Source: Beijerinckiaceae bacterium (GTDB taxonomy: Bacteria; Pseudomonadota; Alphaproteobacteria; Rhizobiales; Beijerinckiaceae). From it: a stretch of 52,247 nt of DNA. The DNA is taken from the NCBI GenBank assembly GCA_947475995.1, contig CANJNI010000031.1, forward strand, positions 1-52,247, given 5' to 3'. The position numbers and the translations under genes are program-made. This document shows positions 42,028-50,657 of this stretch, in pieces (position 1 is the stretch's first letter; the number at the start of each line of letters is the position of its first letter). Under the pieces are notes generated by a model. It was given only the letters and a program-made list of their open reading frames with translations, had not been told where the DNA came from and made no database searches.

Positions 42028-43485
42028 TCAGGTCCTGCGCTTGAATTCGCCGATCAGGACCTGCGCCTGAGACTGTTTGTCGGCCGACCCATGCTCGGCC
42101 TGCAGATATTTGCCGATCAGCGCGTGTAGTTCCGCCAGCGATGCATCGACATGGGTTTCGATCGTCTCGGGAGCAGGTTCGGCAGGCTGCTCCACGGGGA
42201 CCGGCGCGGCGACGACCGCCGGAGCTTCCGGGGGCGGAGCCGCGATGGCTTTTTGCGCCATGCCGTCGGTCGCGCGATAAAGCACGGCATTTCTGGCTGT
42301 TTCGAGCAGATCGCGGTCCGAATATCCGTCGATCGGATACATCGCCAGACCAATATGGGCCTTGACCCGCGCGCCGTGCAGGGCCGGGATACGAATGTCC
42401 GCGATGGCTTCGTGAACGCGCTCTTCGAGACGGGCGAGAATGTCGCGCGTGCTGATCTCAGCCACCACGACGGCAAATTCCCCGTCCCGCAGCCTTGCCA
42501 CCTGGTCGCCGCGCCGGAATGTCTCCTTCAATTGCTTCCCGACCTCGATGATGACCGCGTTCGAGATGGCGGACCCGAGTTGCTCGCGCAGCGCCTTGAA
42601 ACCCTCGACCTCAAGATAGATCATGCCGATGGTGACGCCTTTTCGCAGCGACCTCTCGATTGCCTTTTCCACTGTCGGCGCAAGCGCTTGCTGGTTGAGC
42701 AGCCCGGTCAGGCCGTCCAGATGCGCGAGTTCGAGCTGGCGGGCCACATTGGCCAGCATGCCTCCATCCGGAGGCGCCGGGCTGCGGGGAGACGTCCCGG
42801 AATGCGACCTCTGGACGTTTTGATGGGACACAGTGGCCTCGTGTGCCGCTCCATCCCTTTCGGGACGCAGGGCCGTGACGAGAAGCAGCACGGCCAAGAC
42901 GGCGCCAAGAGCGCTCCACCCTCCCAACCAGACACGGAATTCGGGCTTTTCGGACGGGGGCGTTGGCGCAGCAACAACAGGCGACCGGTCAAGTTCCGTT
43001 TTGAGCAGGTCCTCGAGTCCGGCCTTCACGGAAGAAAGCGCGGCCGTCGCAACCTGTTCGACGCTTCCCGCGCCTCCGGCGTTCAGAAGACCGCTGCCAG
43101 GCTGCGACAGGACCTGCCGTCCCGCCGCAATTGCACGCACGAGTTGCTGGTCGAGCTGGCTTATCTGATCAATCGCCGACGGGTTTCCGGCAAATCCGGT
43201 CGACACCGCCCGCAACTCGGTCTGAAGGCTGGCGACGCTGGTCAGATAGGCGCGCATATCCTCCGACTGGCCTGTCGCCACGAAGCGGCCAAGCGCGAGC
43301 GCCGGCGGAGCAATATCTCCCAGCGCGATGGCGATCCGTCCAAGCCGCTGGTTTGCTCCCGGGACATCGCGGACCGGCGAACCCGAAACGGCGAGGAACA
43401 CAGAGGTAGAGATGGCAAAGATCAGTCCAACCGCCAGCGCGATCCCCAATCCCCAGGCGACACTGCCGAAAGGCCGCGTTGTCAT
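42028..43485 (-). CDS. Membrane GGDEF-like domain protein, degenerate signature
   Basis: The 485 residues have one membrane helix near the start (about 9–33) and a second at about 188–206. They enclose a periplasmic helical region of about 150 residues, like a sensor. A GGDEF-type domain follows at about 255–410: LDGLTGLLNQQAL and RRGDQVARLRDGEF are clear, but GG[DE]EF is replaced by RDGEF (333–337) and the metal-binding Asp region reads YLEVEGFKALRE. Diguanylate cyclase activity is therefore doubtful; a nucleotide-binding or scaffold role is possible. The C-terminal about 75 residues are Pro/Ala-rich. The ATG at 43485 follows AAGGGAAAGAG, favouring it over 43500. Confidence 0.78.
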   Translation of the reverse strand: MTTRPFGSVAWGLGIALAVGLIFAISTSVFLAVSGSPVRDVPGANQRLGRIAIALGDIAPPALALGRFVATGQSEDMRAYLTSVASLQTELRAVSTGFAGNPSAIDQISQLDQQLVRAIAAGRQVLSQPGSGLLNAGGAGSVEQVATAALSSVKAGLEDLLKTELDRSPVVAAPTPPSEKPEFRVWLGGWSALGAVLAVLLLVTALRPERDGAAHEATVSHQNVQRSHSGTSPRSPAPPDGGMLANVARQLELAHLDGLTGLLNQQALAPTVEKAIERSLRKGVTIGMIYLEVEGFKALREQLGSAISNAVIIEVGKQLKETFRRGDQVARLRDGEFAVVVAEISTRDILARLEERVHEAIADIRIPALHGARVKAHIGLAMYPIDGYSDRDLLETARNAVLYRATDGMAQKAIAAPPPEAPAVVAAPVPVEQPAEPAPETIETHVDASLAELHALIGKYLQAEHGSADKQSQAQVLIGEFKRRT

Positions 43486-43618
43486 TCTCTTTCCCTTCAA
43501 TGCCGCAACCCCCGGCCTGCCTCCGGGGTGTCGCAGAGTACGATTGCATGGTGAACTTGTGCGGGACCAGACTTCGATCAGATCCCCGAATCAAATTTGC
43601 TGAACACCATTAATAAAA

Positions 43619-43674
43619 GGCGGGCGCATTGGATATATTTATAGGGAGCAATAAAATATTTATCCGATCCCGCC
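43619..43674. repeat. Long imperfect inverted repeat in the divergent promoter region
   Basis: GGCGGG (43619–43624) pairs with CCCGCC (43669–43674), and inside it GGATA (43631–43635) pairs with TATCC (43661–43665), with further A/T pairs towards the centre. The arms flank an AT-rich core of about 25 bases. It could be an operator for a dimeric regulator shared by the divergent genes, or form a cruciform or RNA hairpin. Confidence 0.45.
43629..43657 (+). promoter_or_regulatory. Candidate sigma-70-type promoter inside the inverted repeat
   Basis: TTGGAT (43629–43634), a 17-base spacer and TAAAAT (43652–43657) resemble a -35/-10 pair: the -10 differs from TATAAT at one position, the -35 matches TTGACA at three. 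It points towards the hydroxyacid dehydrogenase gene, about 190 bp ahead. It lies wholly within the inverted repeat, so a protein bound there would block it. AT-rich sequence can produce such matches by chance. Confidence 0.3.
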
Positions 43675-43853
43675 CAGCTTCCTGCGGAAGCTAGAGTAAA
43701 AGCTAGGCAATTCAATCTAAAGTCAAGTATCCGGCAGCAGCGGTCTCGTGCGAATATTTTCCGTTTCAGCTCGGCGCAATTTGACGGCCTGCGCTTCCGT
43801 CCCGCATGGCTGAGCGATAAGGTCACCGCCAACATGGCAGGAGGAAACCGGAA

Positions 43854-44807
43854 TTGCGGGTGATCTATCACATCGACGGACGGAAGCCGGACATCAGCAG
43901 GCTCAGGGACCGGTTCCCCTCCGTCGAGTTCGTCTCGACCTCGACGGATGAGGAACTGGCTGCAGGGCTCGCTGCCGCCGAGGCGCTTTTGATCAATGGC
44001 GCGGATTTTTCGGCCGCGGTCTCGAAGGCAGCCCATGCCTCCAGGACATTGAAATGGATACAGTTCACCTCGTCGGGCATTGATGGCGTCCTTCGCAACG
44101 GTGGATACCCGGCCCATGTGGTGGCCACCAATGTGGCGGGGCTGCGCGCCGGCAATCTCTCCGAACACGCTTTCGGAATGCTGTTGTTCCTGACCCGCCA
44201 GCTTCGGGCGGTGGAATCGGCCCGGCAGGCGAAGCAATTCCTCAAGCAGGAGCTGTTTCCGGGCATGGTGTCGCTCAAGGGGCGAACCATGCTGATCCTC
44301 GGCCTGGGGGCCATCGGGCAGGATACAGCCCGCAAGGCCAAGGGGTTCGGGATGCGGGTCCTCGGAATCTCCCGCGCCTACCAGCCCGATGCTCTGATCG
44401 ACCGGGTCTATCCGCGCGAGGATTGCGACGAGGCGTTCCGGCAGGCCGATGTGCTGATGGTCGCCGCCCCCTCCGACGGCCAGACGAGAGGATTCGTGGA
44501 CGCACGCCGGCTTGGCCTGATGAAAAAGACCGCCATCGTTCTGAATGTATCGCGTGGCGACGTGATTGAGGAGGCTGCGCTCATTGAGGCTTGCCGCGAG
44601 GGCCGGATCGCGGGCGCGGGCCTCGACGTGATGGAGATCGAGCCGCTGCCGCCGGAAAGCCCGCTCTGGACGCTCGAAAACGTCATCGTCACGCCACACG
44701 TGGGCGGCGCGGGTTCAGACCAACGCAACCAGTTGCTGGACCGGATGGCCGAGAATATCGAGCGCTACCTGAAAGGCGAGAAACTGGAAAACATCGTGAC
44801 CGCCTAG
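43854..44807 (+). CDS. D-2-hydroxyacid dehydrogenase (NAD-dependent)
   Basis: The 317 residues form a two-domain dehydrogenase. The Rossmann motif is LGLGAIGQDTARKAKGFGM (about 147–165), and the catalytic residues are Arg in NVSRGDVI, Glu in MEIEPLPPESP and His in TPHVGGAGSDQ. Family members reduce 2-keto acids or oxidise D-2-hydroxyacids; the exact substrate is not predictable. The start is a TTG at 43854 with an excellent ribosome binding site (ggagg about 9 bases upstream), while no ATG is available before the catalytic core. It leads a three-gene group with a class II aldolase and an AroE-like protein. Confidence 0.87.
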   Translation: MRVIYHIDGRKPDISRLRDRFPSVEFVSTSTDEELAAGLAAAEALLINGADFSAAVSKAAHASRTLKWIQFTSSGIDGVLRNGGYPAHVVATNVAGLRAGNLSEHAFGMLLFLTRQLRAVESARQAKQFLKQELFPGMVSLKGRTMLILGLGAIGQDTARKAKGFGMRVLGISRAYQPDALIDRVYPREDCDEAFRQADVLMVAAPSDGQTRGFVDARRLGLMKKTAIVLNVSRGDVIEEAALIEACREGRIAGAGLDVMEIEPLPPESPLWTLENVIVTPHVGGAGSDQRNQLLDRMAENIERYLKGEKLENIVTA

Positions 44808-44825
44808 CCGCAGCCATGGCTGCGG
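44808..44825. terminator. Perfect 18-bp palindrome directly after the dehydrogenase stop
   Basis: CCGCAGCC-AT-GGCTGCGG starts at the first base after the TAG. A second GC-rich inverted repeat (ggcgcg…cgcgcc) follows within 20 bases. Without a T-run it is more likely a transcript-end stabiliser, attenuator or protein-binding site than a full terminator. It marks the 121-bp gap before the aldolase gene. Confidence 0.35.
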
Positions 44826-44928
44826 GCGCGCGCCGTACCGCGCCCCGACGTCACACCGCCCGTCTCTTGCCAGCCATTCACGGCTGTTTCATTCTTGCTC
44901 GAAACCTATCCATTCAGGAGAGAAACGC

Positions 44929-45714
44929 ATGCACGTCGACATGGGCGCACGGGTCGAGTTCAAGTCGCTCAAGGGCGCGGTTTCCCCCGAAGAATGGCAG
45001 TTGCGCGAGGAGATGGCTGCCTGCTTCCGGTTGATCGAGCATTTCGGCTTCAATGGAACGATCAACAACCACATGTCCGCGCGCGTGCCGGGCGAGCCCG
45101 ACCATTTCCTGATCAACCCCGGCGGCTATTTGTTCAGCGAACTCTGTGCGTCCAGCCTCGTGAAGGTGCACATGGATGGCCGCATTCTCAGCCACGCGCC
45201 CAGCGGCATCGTGAATCCGGCCGGCTATGTGATCCACAGCGCCATCATGTCCGGGCGGCCGGACGTCAATTGCGCCATTCACCTGCACACCGTGCCGGGC
45301 GTGGCGGTCTCGACCCAGAAGGACGGACTGCGTTTCTATTGTCAGGAATCCATGCGCTTCTACGGCAAGATCGGCTTCCATGAATATGAAGGCATCTCGC
45401 GCGATACGGAGGAGCGCGAAGGCATCATTCGCGACCTCGCCGACAACATGATCCTGTTGCTGCGCAATCACGGAACCATCGTGGTCGGCGGCAGCGTGGC
45501 CGACGCCTTCACCTATACGGTGAATTTCGAGCGCAGCTGCGAAATACAGATGATGGCCGAAAGGACCGGCGCCGAGGTCATCATTCCGTCGCCCGAAATG
45601 TGCGAGCAGACGCGCAAGCAGACCCTGCCCCGTGACAACCGTCCGGCGGGCGCAAAGGCGTGGCAGGCCTATCGGCGCATTGCGGACGCCTATTATCCAT
45701 CGTACCTGAACTGA
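44929..45714 (+). CDS. Class II aldolase/adducin family protein
   Basis: The 261-residue protein has the zinc-binding histidines of the family: INNHMSARVPG near residue 45, NCAIHLHTVPG near 120 and LLRNHGTIVVGG near 185. Members include fuculose-phosphate and ribulose-phosphate aldolases/epimerases as well as decarboxylases. This larger form, with an N-terminal extension, is usually annotated only as aldolase/adducin. The ATG at 44929 has aggagag upstream. The next gene starts 37 bp after the stop, so the two are probably co-transcribed. Confidence 0.86.
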   Translation: MHVDMGARVEFKSLKGAVSPEEWQLREEMAACFRLIEHFGFNGTINNHMSARVPGEPDHFLINPGGYLFSELCASSLVKVHMDGRILSHAPSGIVNPAGYVIHSAIMSGRPDVNCAIHLHTVPGVAVSTQKDGLRFYCQESMRFYGKIGFHEYEGISRDTEEREGIIRDLADNMILLLRNHGTIVVGGSVADAFTYTVNFERSCEIQMMAERTGAEVIIPSPEMCEQTRKQTLPRDNRPAGAKAWQAYRRIADAYYPSYLN

Positions 45715-45751
45715 CTTTTTCGACAGACGGCCAGAGAGCCGGGGGGACAGG

Positions 45752-46558
45752 ATGAAGATCACAGGCACGACGATCATCGTCGGAATCGTCGGCACGCCCA
45801 TCGTGCAGGTGAAAATGCCCGCGCTGGTGAACCCGGTCTTTGAGGCCAAAGGCCGTGATTTCGTCCACATCCCCATCGACGTGAAGCCCGAGGGCCTGAA
45901 GGCCTTTGTCGAAACCATGCGCAACTGGCTGAATTTTCGCGGCGTCGTGGTCACGGTGCCCTACAAGCAGGCCTTCGTCCCCTATCTCGACACATTGACC
46001 GACCGCGCCCGCGTGCTGAACGCCGTGAATGTCATCCGCCGCGACCAGGACGGCACGCTTCACGGCGATGCGCAGGACGGCGTGGGCTTCGTGGCGGCGC
46101 TGGGCTCAAAGGGCGTGAAACTGGCCGGAAAGCGCGTCGCTGTCGTGGGCGCCGGGGGCGTCGCAACGGCCATTTCCTATTCGCTCGGCGAAGCCGGGGT
46201 CGCGGAGATCGCCATTCAGGATGTCGACGCCAGGAAGCAGGATCTACTGCTTTCGACGCTTCGCAAGGCATTCCCGTCCATTGCGCTCAAAAGCGGCATT
46301 GCGTCGGTGGATGGCGTCGATGTGCTCGTCAACGGCACGCCGGTCGGCATGAACGGGGACCCGAACCTGCCGCTTCCGGTTGCGGTTCTGGCAGGCCTCA
46401 CATCCTCGACCGTCGTAGCCGATGTGGTGACGATGCCGGCTGTCACCCCGTTCCTGCAATTCGCCATGGATCGGGGATGCCTCACCCAGCCGGGGGTGGA
46501 CCTCGCGGCGGCCCAGCTGGAAACGCTGCATGGCTTCATGAACGTTCCGACCGTCTAG
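45752..46558 (+). CDS. Shikimate dehydrogenase-like (AroE family) protein
   Basis: The 268 residues show the AroE fold. The catalytic Lys is in VTVPYKQAFVPYLD (near 71) with Asp in GDAQDGVGFVAAL, and the NAD(P) loop is VVGAGGVATAISY (about 131–143). The N-terminal substrate motif, normally with two serines (SxS), reads GTPIVQVKMPALVN here, so the substrate is probably not plain shikimate. The clustering with a hydroxyacid dehydrogenase and an aldolase, away from aromatic-synthesis genes, suggests a catabolic role. The ATG follows gggggacagg. Confidence 0.82.
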   Translation: MKITGTTIIVGIVGTPIVQVKMPALVNPVFEAKGRDFVHIPIDVKPEGLKAFVETMRNWLNFRGVVVTVPYKQAFVPYLDTLTDRARVLNAVNVIRRDQDGTLHGDAQDGVGFVAALGSKGVKLAGKRVAVVGAGGVATAISYSLGEAGVAEIAIQDVDARKQDLLLSTLRKAFPSIALKSGIASVDGVDVLVNGTPVGMNGDPNLPLPVAVLAGLTSSTVVADVVTMPAVTPFLQFAMDRGCLTQPGVDLAAAQLETLHGFMNVPTV

Positions 46559-46591
46559 GAACGGCCCACGGTCAAGCGCGAGAATGCGAGA

Positions 46592-46855
46592 CTAGCGCGA
46601 CGCGTCTTTCACGTCGCGGCGACGGAAATGAAGGACCTGCGCGGTCGTGCGGTTGCGCGCGGTGATGCGGTTGCGACCGGCCCCGGTGAGCACATAGCGG
46701 GCGCGGCGATCGTCCCAGCGGATCAGATCGTTCTGGATCGCATTCTGGCGAAGCACCATCGTCATCGGGTCCTGAACATGGGCGGGCGCGATGTCTCCGA
46801 AGGCGTCGACCTTCTTGAGAGCCTCGATCAGTCGGTTTTCAGGATTTTGCGGCAT
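46592..46855 (-). CDS. Small hypothetical protein, 87 residues
   Basis: The product begins MPQNPENRLIEALKKVDAFG and ends HFRRRDVKDASR. It is soluble and basic in its second half (ARYVLTGAGRNRITARNR), with no signal peptide. Its GC-rich codon use supports a real gene. I do not recognise the family, though it looks like a conserved short protein of Hyphomicrobiales. The start is uncertain: ATG at 46855 or at 46864, neither with a good ribosome binding site. It diverges from otsB across about 230 bp. Confidence 0.55.
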   Translation of the reverse strand: MPQNPENRLIEALKKVDAFGDIAPAHVQDPMTMVLRQNAIQNDLIRWDDRRARYVLTGAGRNRITARNRTTAQVLHFRRRDVKDASR

Positions 46856-46939
46856 TGCACACATGAAGCACAAATAGGCCTGATTGAGAAGGTCGCCAAG
46901 TGGGCAACAATCAATCGTTGCAAAATCAATAGCTTGGCT

Positions 46940-46954
46940 TGACCAAAACGGTCA
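46940..46954. promoter_or_regulatory. Short inverted repeat upstream of otsB (possible operator)
   Basis: TGACC-AAAAC-GGTCA, with a T before the first arm, lies in the 231-bp divergent gap between the small basic protein and otsB. The 5-5-5 layout is typical of dimeric repressor sites, but an element of this size can arise by chance. Confidence 0.25.
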
Positions 46955-47086
46955 GCAGAACTCCCGTACGTAGTTTCGCCCTCTCTGAATCGCTCACCGC
47001 TTCGCCATATTCCTGACAGAACATCGTTAATGCTCCGCCGGTCGTAGCCCATCGCTGCCGCGACCGGCACCGCGCGAGGGTCAGAC

Positions 47087-47848
47087 TTGGCGATTGAAAG
47101 CGTGATGAAGCAATTGCGGGGCAAGCGCCTTTGCCTCTTCCTGGACATCGACGGAACCCTGCTCGAATTCGCCGCGCATCCCGACGCCGTTTATGTTCCG
47201 CCCCAGCTCGTGGCGGATCTTCGAACCGCATATGACATTTTCGAAGGCGCGATTGCATTCGTCAGCGGTCGCCCGGTCCGGCAGATCGACGCCCTGTTTC
47301 ATCCGTTGCGCTTCTCGGCGGCTGGTGTGCATGGAGCCGAGATCCGGCTCTCGCCCGATGGTCAGATCATGCAGACGAAAGATGCCGGACTCTCGCAGGA
47401 GCTCTGGCTGGACGTGATGCGCATCGTCCAGCTGTTTCCGGGCACGCTCGCGGAGAACAAGACGTTCGGCTACGCCGTCCACTACCGCAATGCGCCGCAG
47501 TTCGGGCCTTCGCTGGCGACCGAAATCGAACGTCTGGTCGATGCCGCCCGGGATTCGACGCTATCAATCCTGCATGGACACGGCGTGGTTGAAATCAAGA
47601 AAGCCAGCGTGGAGAAAGGCTGGGCCATCGAAGTCCTGATGCAGCAGCAGAGCTTTGCGGGACGCACGCCGATCTTTGTCGGCGACGACGTCACCGACGT
47701 TCCGGCCTTTGCAAAGGCCCTTGAACTGGACGGCTTCGCCTATTCTGTCGGACACAGCCGGCCGGAGCTGTCGGGGTCCTTCGAGAACCCTATGGAAGTG
47801 CGCGCCTGGCTCGCCAGTCTCGTTCACACAGCGGAGGCGGACCATTGA
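47087..47848 (+). CDS. otsB: Trehalose-6-phosphate phosphatase
   Basis: The 253-residue HAD-family enzyme removes phosphate from trehalose 6-phosphate. FLDIDGTLLEF holds the two catalytic Asp residues, FVSGRPVRQID is motif II, and VGDDVTDVPAF is motif IV. The frame starts with a TTG at 47087; a GTG (47102) or ATG (47105) are possible shorter starts. Its stop overlaps the otsA ATG by one base (TGATG), so the synthase is translated by coupling. Trehalose is an osmoprotectant and desiccation protectant. Confidence 0.92.
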   Translation: MAIESVMKQLRGKRLCLFLDIDGTLLEFAAHPDAVYVPPQLVADLRTAYDIFEGAIAFVSGRPVRQIDALFHPLRFSAAGVHGAEIRLSPDGQIMQTKDAGLSQELWLDVMRIVQLFPGTLAENKTFGYAVHYRNAPQFGPSLATEIERLVDAARDSTLSILHGHGVVEIKKASVEKGWAIEVLMQQQSFAGRTPIFVGDDVTDVPAFAKALELDGFAYSVGHSRPELSGSFENPMEVRAWLASLVHTAEADH

Positions 47849-49349
47849 TGCTCGACCGGGTTTTCAGGGAGCCGGCGCGACTGTCAGAAGGAACGTCCAT
47901 CGGGGGCCGCATGCAGCAACGTGTCATTCTCATCTCGAACCGCGTCACGGTTCCCACCCAGGGCCGTGCAACCGCGCCGGGGGGACTGGCGGTCGCCGTC
48001 AAGGCGGCGCTCAAGCAGCGCAGCGGAATCTGGTTCGGCTGGAGCGGCAATTCGACTGACGAGCCTTCACCCGAACCGCAGATCATCGAACGCAACCGCA
48101 CCACATATGCGGTGATCGACCTCTCGAACGCCGACTATCAGGAATATTACAACGGCTTTGCCAATCGGGTCCTCTGGCCGATCCTGCACTATCGCGTCGA
48201 TCTCGCCGAATATTCGCACAGCGATCTCGGCGGCTATCAGCGCGTCAACCGGATCTTCGCCGATCACGTATCGCGCATCCTCCAGCCGGACGATATCGTT
48301 TGGGTGCACGATTATCACTTGATGCCTCTGGCGCAGGAGCTGCGCGCGCGTGGACATGAAAACCAGATCGGCTTCTTTCTTCACATTCCATGTCCGCCGC
48401 CCGACATCCTTCTGACGTTGCCGCGTCATGAAGAGATTCTCGGCGCGCTTCCCTGCTACGATCTGGTTGGCTTCCAGACTGAAAACGATAGCGAAAACTT
48501 CACGCGCTATCTGCAATTGCAGGGCGCCACTGTCGGGCGCGACGGCGCGACCTACCAGTTCAAGGACCGAACGACGCGCATCGGGGTCTTTCCTGTCGGG
48601 ATCGAAACGACCGTACTGAACAGGCTCGCGCGCAACGCCGGACGCTCCGCCTTCGGTGCGAATTCAAGGATTCGCTTGCTGGCTGCAAACTCATCGTCGG
48701 CGTCGACCGCCTCGACTATTCGAAGGGTTTGCAGAAGCGGCTGGAAGGCTTCGATCGCTTTCTCGCCGCACATCCGCAATGGCACCGGCGCGTCACCTAT
48801 CTGCAGATCGCCCCGACCAGCCGCAGCGAAATCAAGGAATATGTCGAGATCAACCGCATGGTTGACGAGCTCGTCGGACAGATCAACGGGCGCTACGGCG
48901 AAGCGTCATGGACGCCGATCCGCTACATCAACCGCTCCTATTCGCGCACCGCGTTGTCGGGCATCTATCGCGCCGCTGACGTCGGGCTCGTGACGCCGCT
49001 GCGCGACGGCATGAATCTGGTCGCCAAGGAATTCATCGCGGCGCAGGACGCCGACGATCCCGGCGCGCTGATCCTGTCGCAATTCGCCGGCGCGGCGGCT
49101 GAACTCGACGCAGCCATTCTGATCAATCCGCACGAGGCGGACGCTTTCGCCGAAGCCATTCTCCAAGCGCTCGAAATGCCTCTCGAGGAGCGCATCGAGC
49201 GGCACGCGAAAATGTACAAACGGATTGCCCGCAACAATGTCGACCGCTGGGCGACGTCATTCCTGCATGCGCTCGCCGAAACCCAGAAGCGCCCGGGGCT
49301 GCTGGATGGATTCAAATCCCTCTTCAATCCGCGGCCGCGCGAAGCCTGA
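47848..49349 (+). pseudogene. otsA: Trehalose-6-phosphate synthase, split by a -1 frameshift
   Basis: The first part, from the ATG at 47848, reads cleanly through ILISNRVTVP, APGGLAVAVK, VWVHDYHLMPLAQEL and GVFPVGIET to RNAGRSAFGA (to about 48660). The frame then carries non-family sequence. From about 48660 the next frame continues exactly where the family should, with EFKDSLAGCKLIVGVDRLDY, SKGLQKRLEGFDRF and the C-terminal LRDGMNLVAKEFIAA, ending at 49349. Loss of a single base at about 48650–48661 explains the break. The whole would be about 500 residues, close to the usual length. It may be a true mutation, an assembly error or, less likely, programmed slippage. Confidence 0.88.
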
Positions 49350-49352
49350 ACC

Positions 49353-50657
49353 TCAGGGCCTGCCGATGCTCGAATAGGCAAAACCCGCGCGCCGGACGGC
49401 ATCCGGATTCAGGAGATTGCGCAGGTCCACGATGACCGGGGATTCCATCAATCCCTTCAGGCGCGCAAGATCGAGGGCGCGAAATTCCGGCCATTCGGTG
49501 ATGATCGCCAATATGTCAGCGCCCTGCGCGCACCCATAGGCGTCAGCACAATATTCAATCTGCGGCAGCAATGGCCTCGCCTGCTCCATGGCTGCGGGGT
49601 CGAAGGCTTTGACACGCGCGCCCGCGCGTACCAGTGCTTCCACGATGGCCAGCGAAGGCGCGCCACGCATGTCGTCCGTATTCGCCTTGAAGGCGAGACC
49701 CAGCACGGCAACCGTCCTGCCCTGCAACGAGCCGCCCGCCGCATCGGCGATCTTCTGCGCCATGCGCAGTTTGCGCCCCTCGTTCGCATCGACGGATGCG
49801 CCCACGATGGAGAGCGGCGCCCCCATCGCTTCGGCGGAGCGCAGCAGCGCCGACGTATCCTTGGGGAAACACGAGCCGCCGTAACCCGGCCCCACATTCA
49901 GGAATTTCGGGCCGATGCGCGAGTCGAGGCCTATGCCGCGCGCCACATCTTCCACATTGGCGCCGGTCTTTTCGCAGAGATCAGCGAATTCGTTGATGAA
50001 CGAGATCTTCGTCACCAGAAAGGCGTTGGCGGCATATTTGGTGATCTCGGCGGTGCGACGGCCCATGAACAGCAGACGCGAGGAATCGATCCCGAGCGGC
50101 CGGTAAATGTCGGCCATGACGTCGCGCGCCCGCGCGTCGTCGGCGCCGATGATCACGCGGTCCGGTTCGCGGAAGTCCGCGATGGCGTTTCCCTCGCGCA
50201 GAAATTCCGGGTTCGAGGCGACAGCAAAATCCGCAACCGGGTTTGCCTCGCGGATGATCTTTTCCACTTCATCGCCGGACCCGATCGGCACGGTGGATTT
50301 GTTGATGACCACTGTGAAGGAGCGCAGCGCCCGGGCGATCTCGCGCGCGGCGGAATAGACATAAGACATGTCGGCAAGACCGTCCTCGGGCCGCGAAGGC
50401 GTGCCGACAGCGATGAAGACGGCCGCGCTGCCAGCAACCGCATCTTCCATCCGGGTCGTGAAGCGCAGCCGCCCGGCCCCTGCATTTTCGACGACCAGCT
50501 CGGCAAGGCCGGGCTCATAGATCGGCACCTGCCCTGCCCGCAGCGCATCCACGCGCGCCAGATCCTTGTCGACGCATGTCACCGTATGGCCGAATTCGGC
50601 AAGGCAGGCGGCCGTCACCAGCCCCACATAGCCGCAGCCAATGACCCCCAATTGCAT
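49353..50657 (-). CDS. ugd: UDP-glucose 6-dehydrogenase
   Basis: The 434-residue enzyme oxidises UDP-glucose to UDP-glucuronate, used for exopolysaccharide and lipid decoration. The N-terminal NAD site is LGVIGCGYVGLVTAA, and the catalytic Cys is in GPGYGGSCFPKDTSALL (about 263). NKSTVPIGSGD and NPEFLREGNAI are family motifs. The ATG at 50657 matches the usual start; in-frame upstream sequence is unrelated. Its stop lies 3 bp from the convergent otsA end. No other polysaccharide genes are adjacent. Confidence 0.94.
   Translation of the reverse strand: MQLGVIGCGYVGLVTAACLAEFGHTVTCVDKDLARVDALRAGQVPIYEPGLAELVVENAGAGRLRFTTRMEDAVAGSAAVFIAVGTPSRPEDGLADMSYVYSAAREIARALRSFTVVINKSTVPIGSGDEVEKIIREANPVADFAVASNPEFLREGNAIADFREPDRVIIGADDARARDVMADIYRPLGIDSSRLLFMGRRTAEITKYAANAFLVTKISFINEFADLCEKTGANVEDVARGIGLDSRIGPKFLNVGPGYGGSCFPKDTSALLRSAEAMGAPLSIVGASVDANEGRKLRMAQKIADAAGGSLQGRTVAVLGLAFKANTDDMRGAPSLAIVEALVRAGARVKAFDPAAMEQARPLLPQIEYCADAYGCAQGADILAIITEWPEFRALDLARLKGLMESPVIVDLRNLLNPDAVRRAGFAYSSIGRP

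Larger units (their letters stand above)
43486..43853. other. 368-bp AT-rich divergent intergenic region
   Basis: This region separates the GGDEF-like gene (minus) from the hydroxyacid dehydrogenase gene (plus). Its centre (43595–43740) is markedly AT-richer than the surroundings and holds a long inverted repeat and a candidate promoter, listed separately. No small ORF with a convincing ribosome binding site and no RNA gene was seen. Confidence 0.5.
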
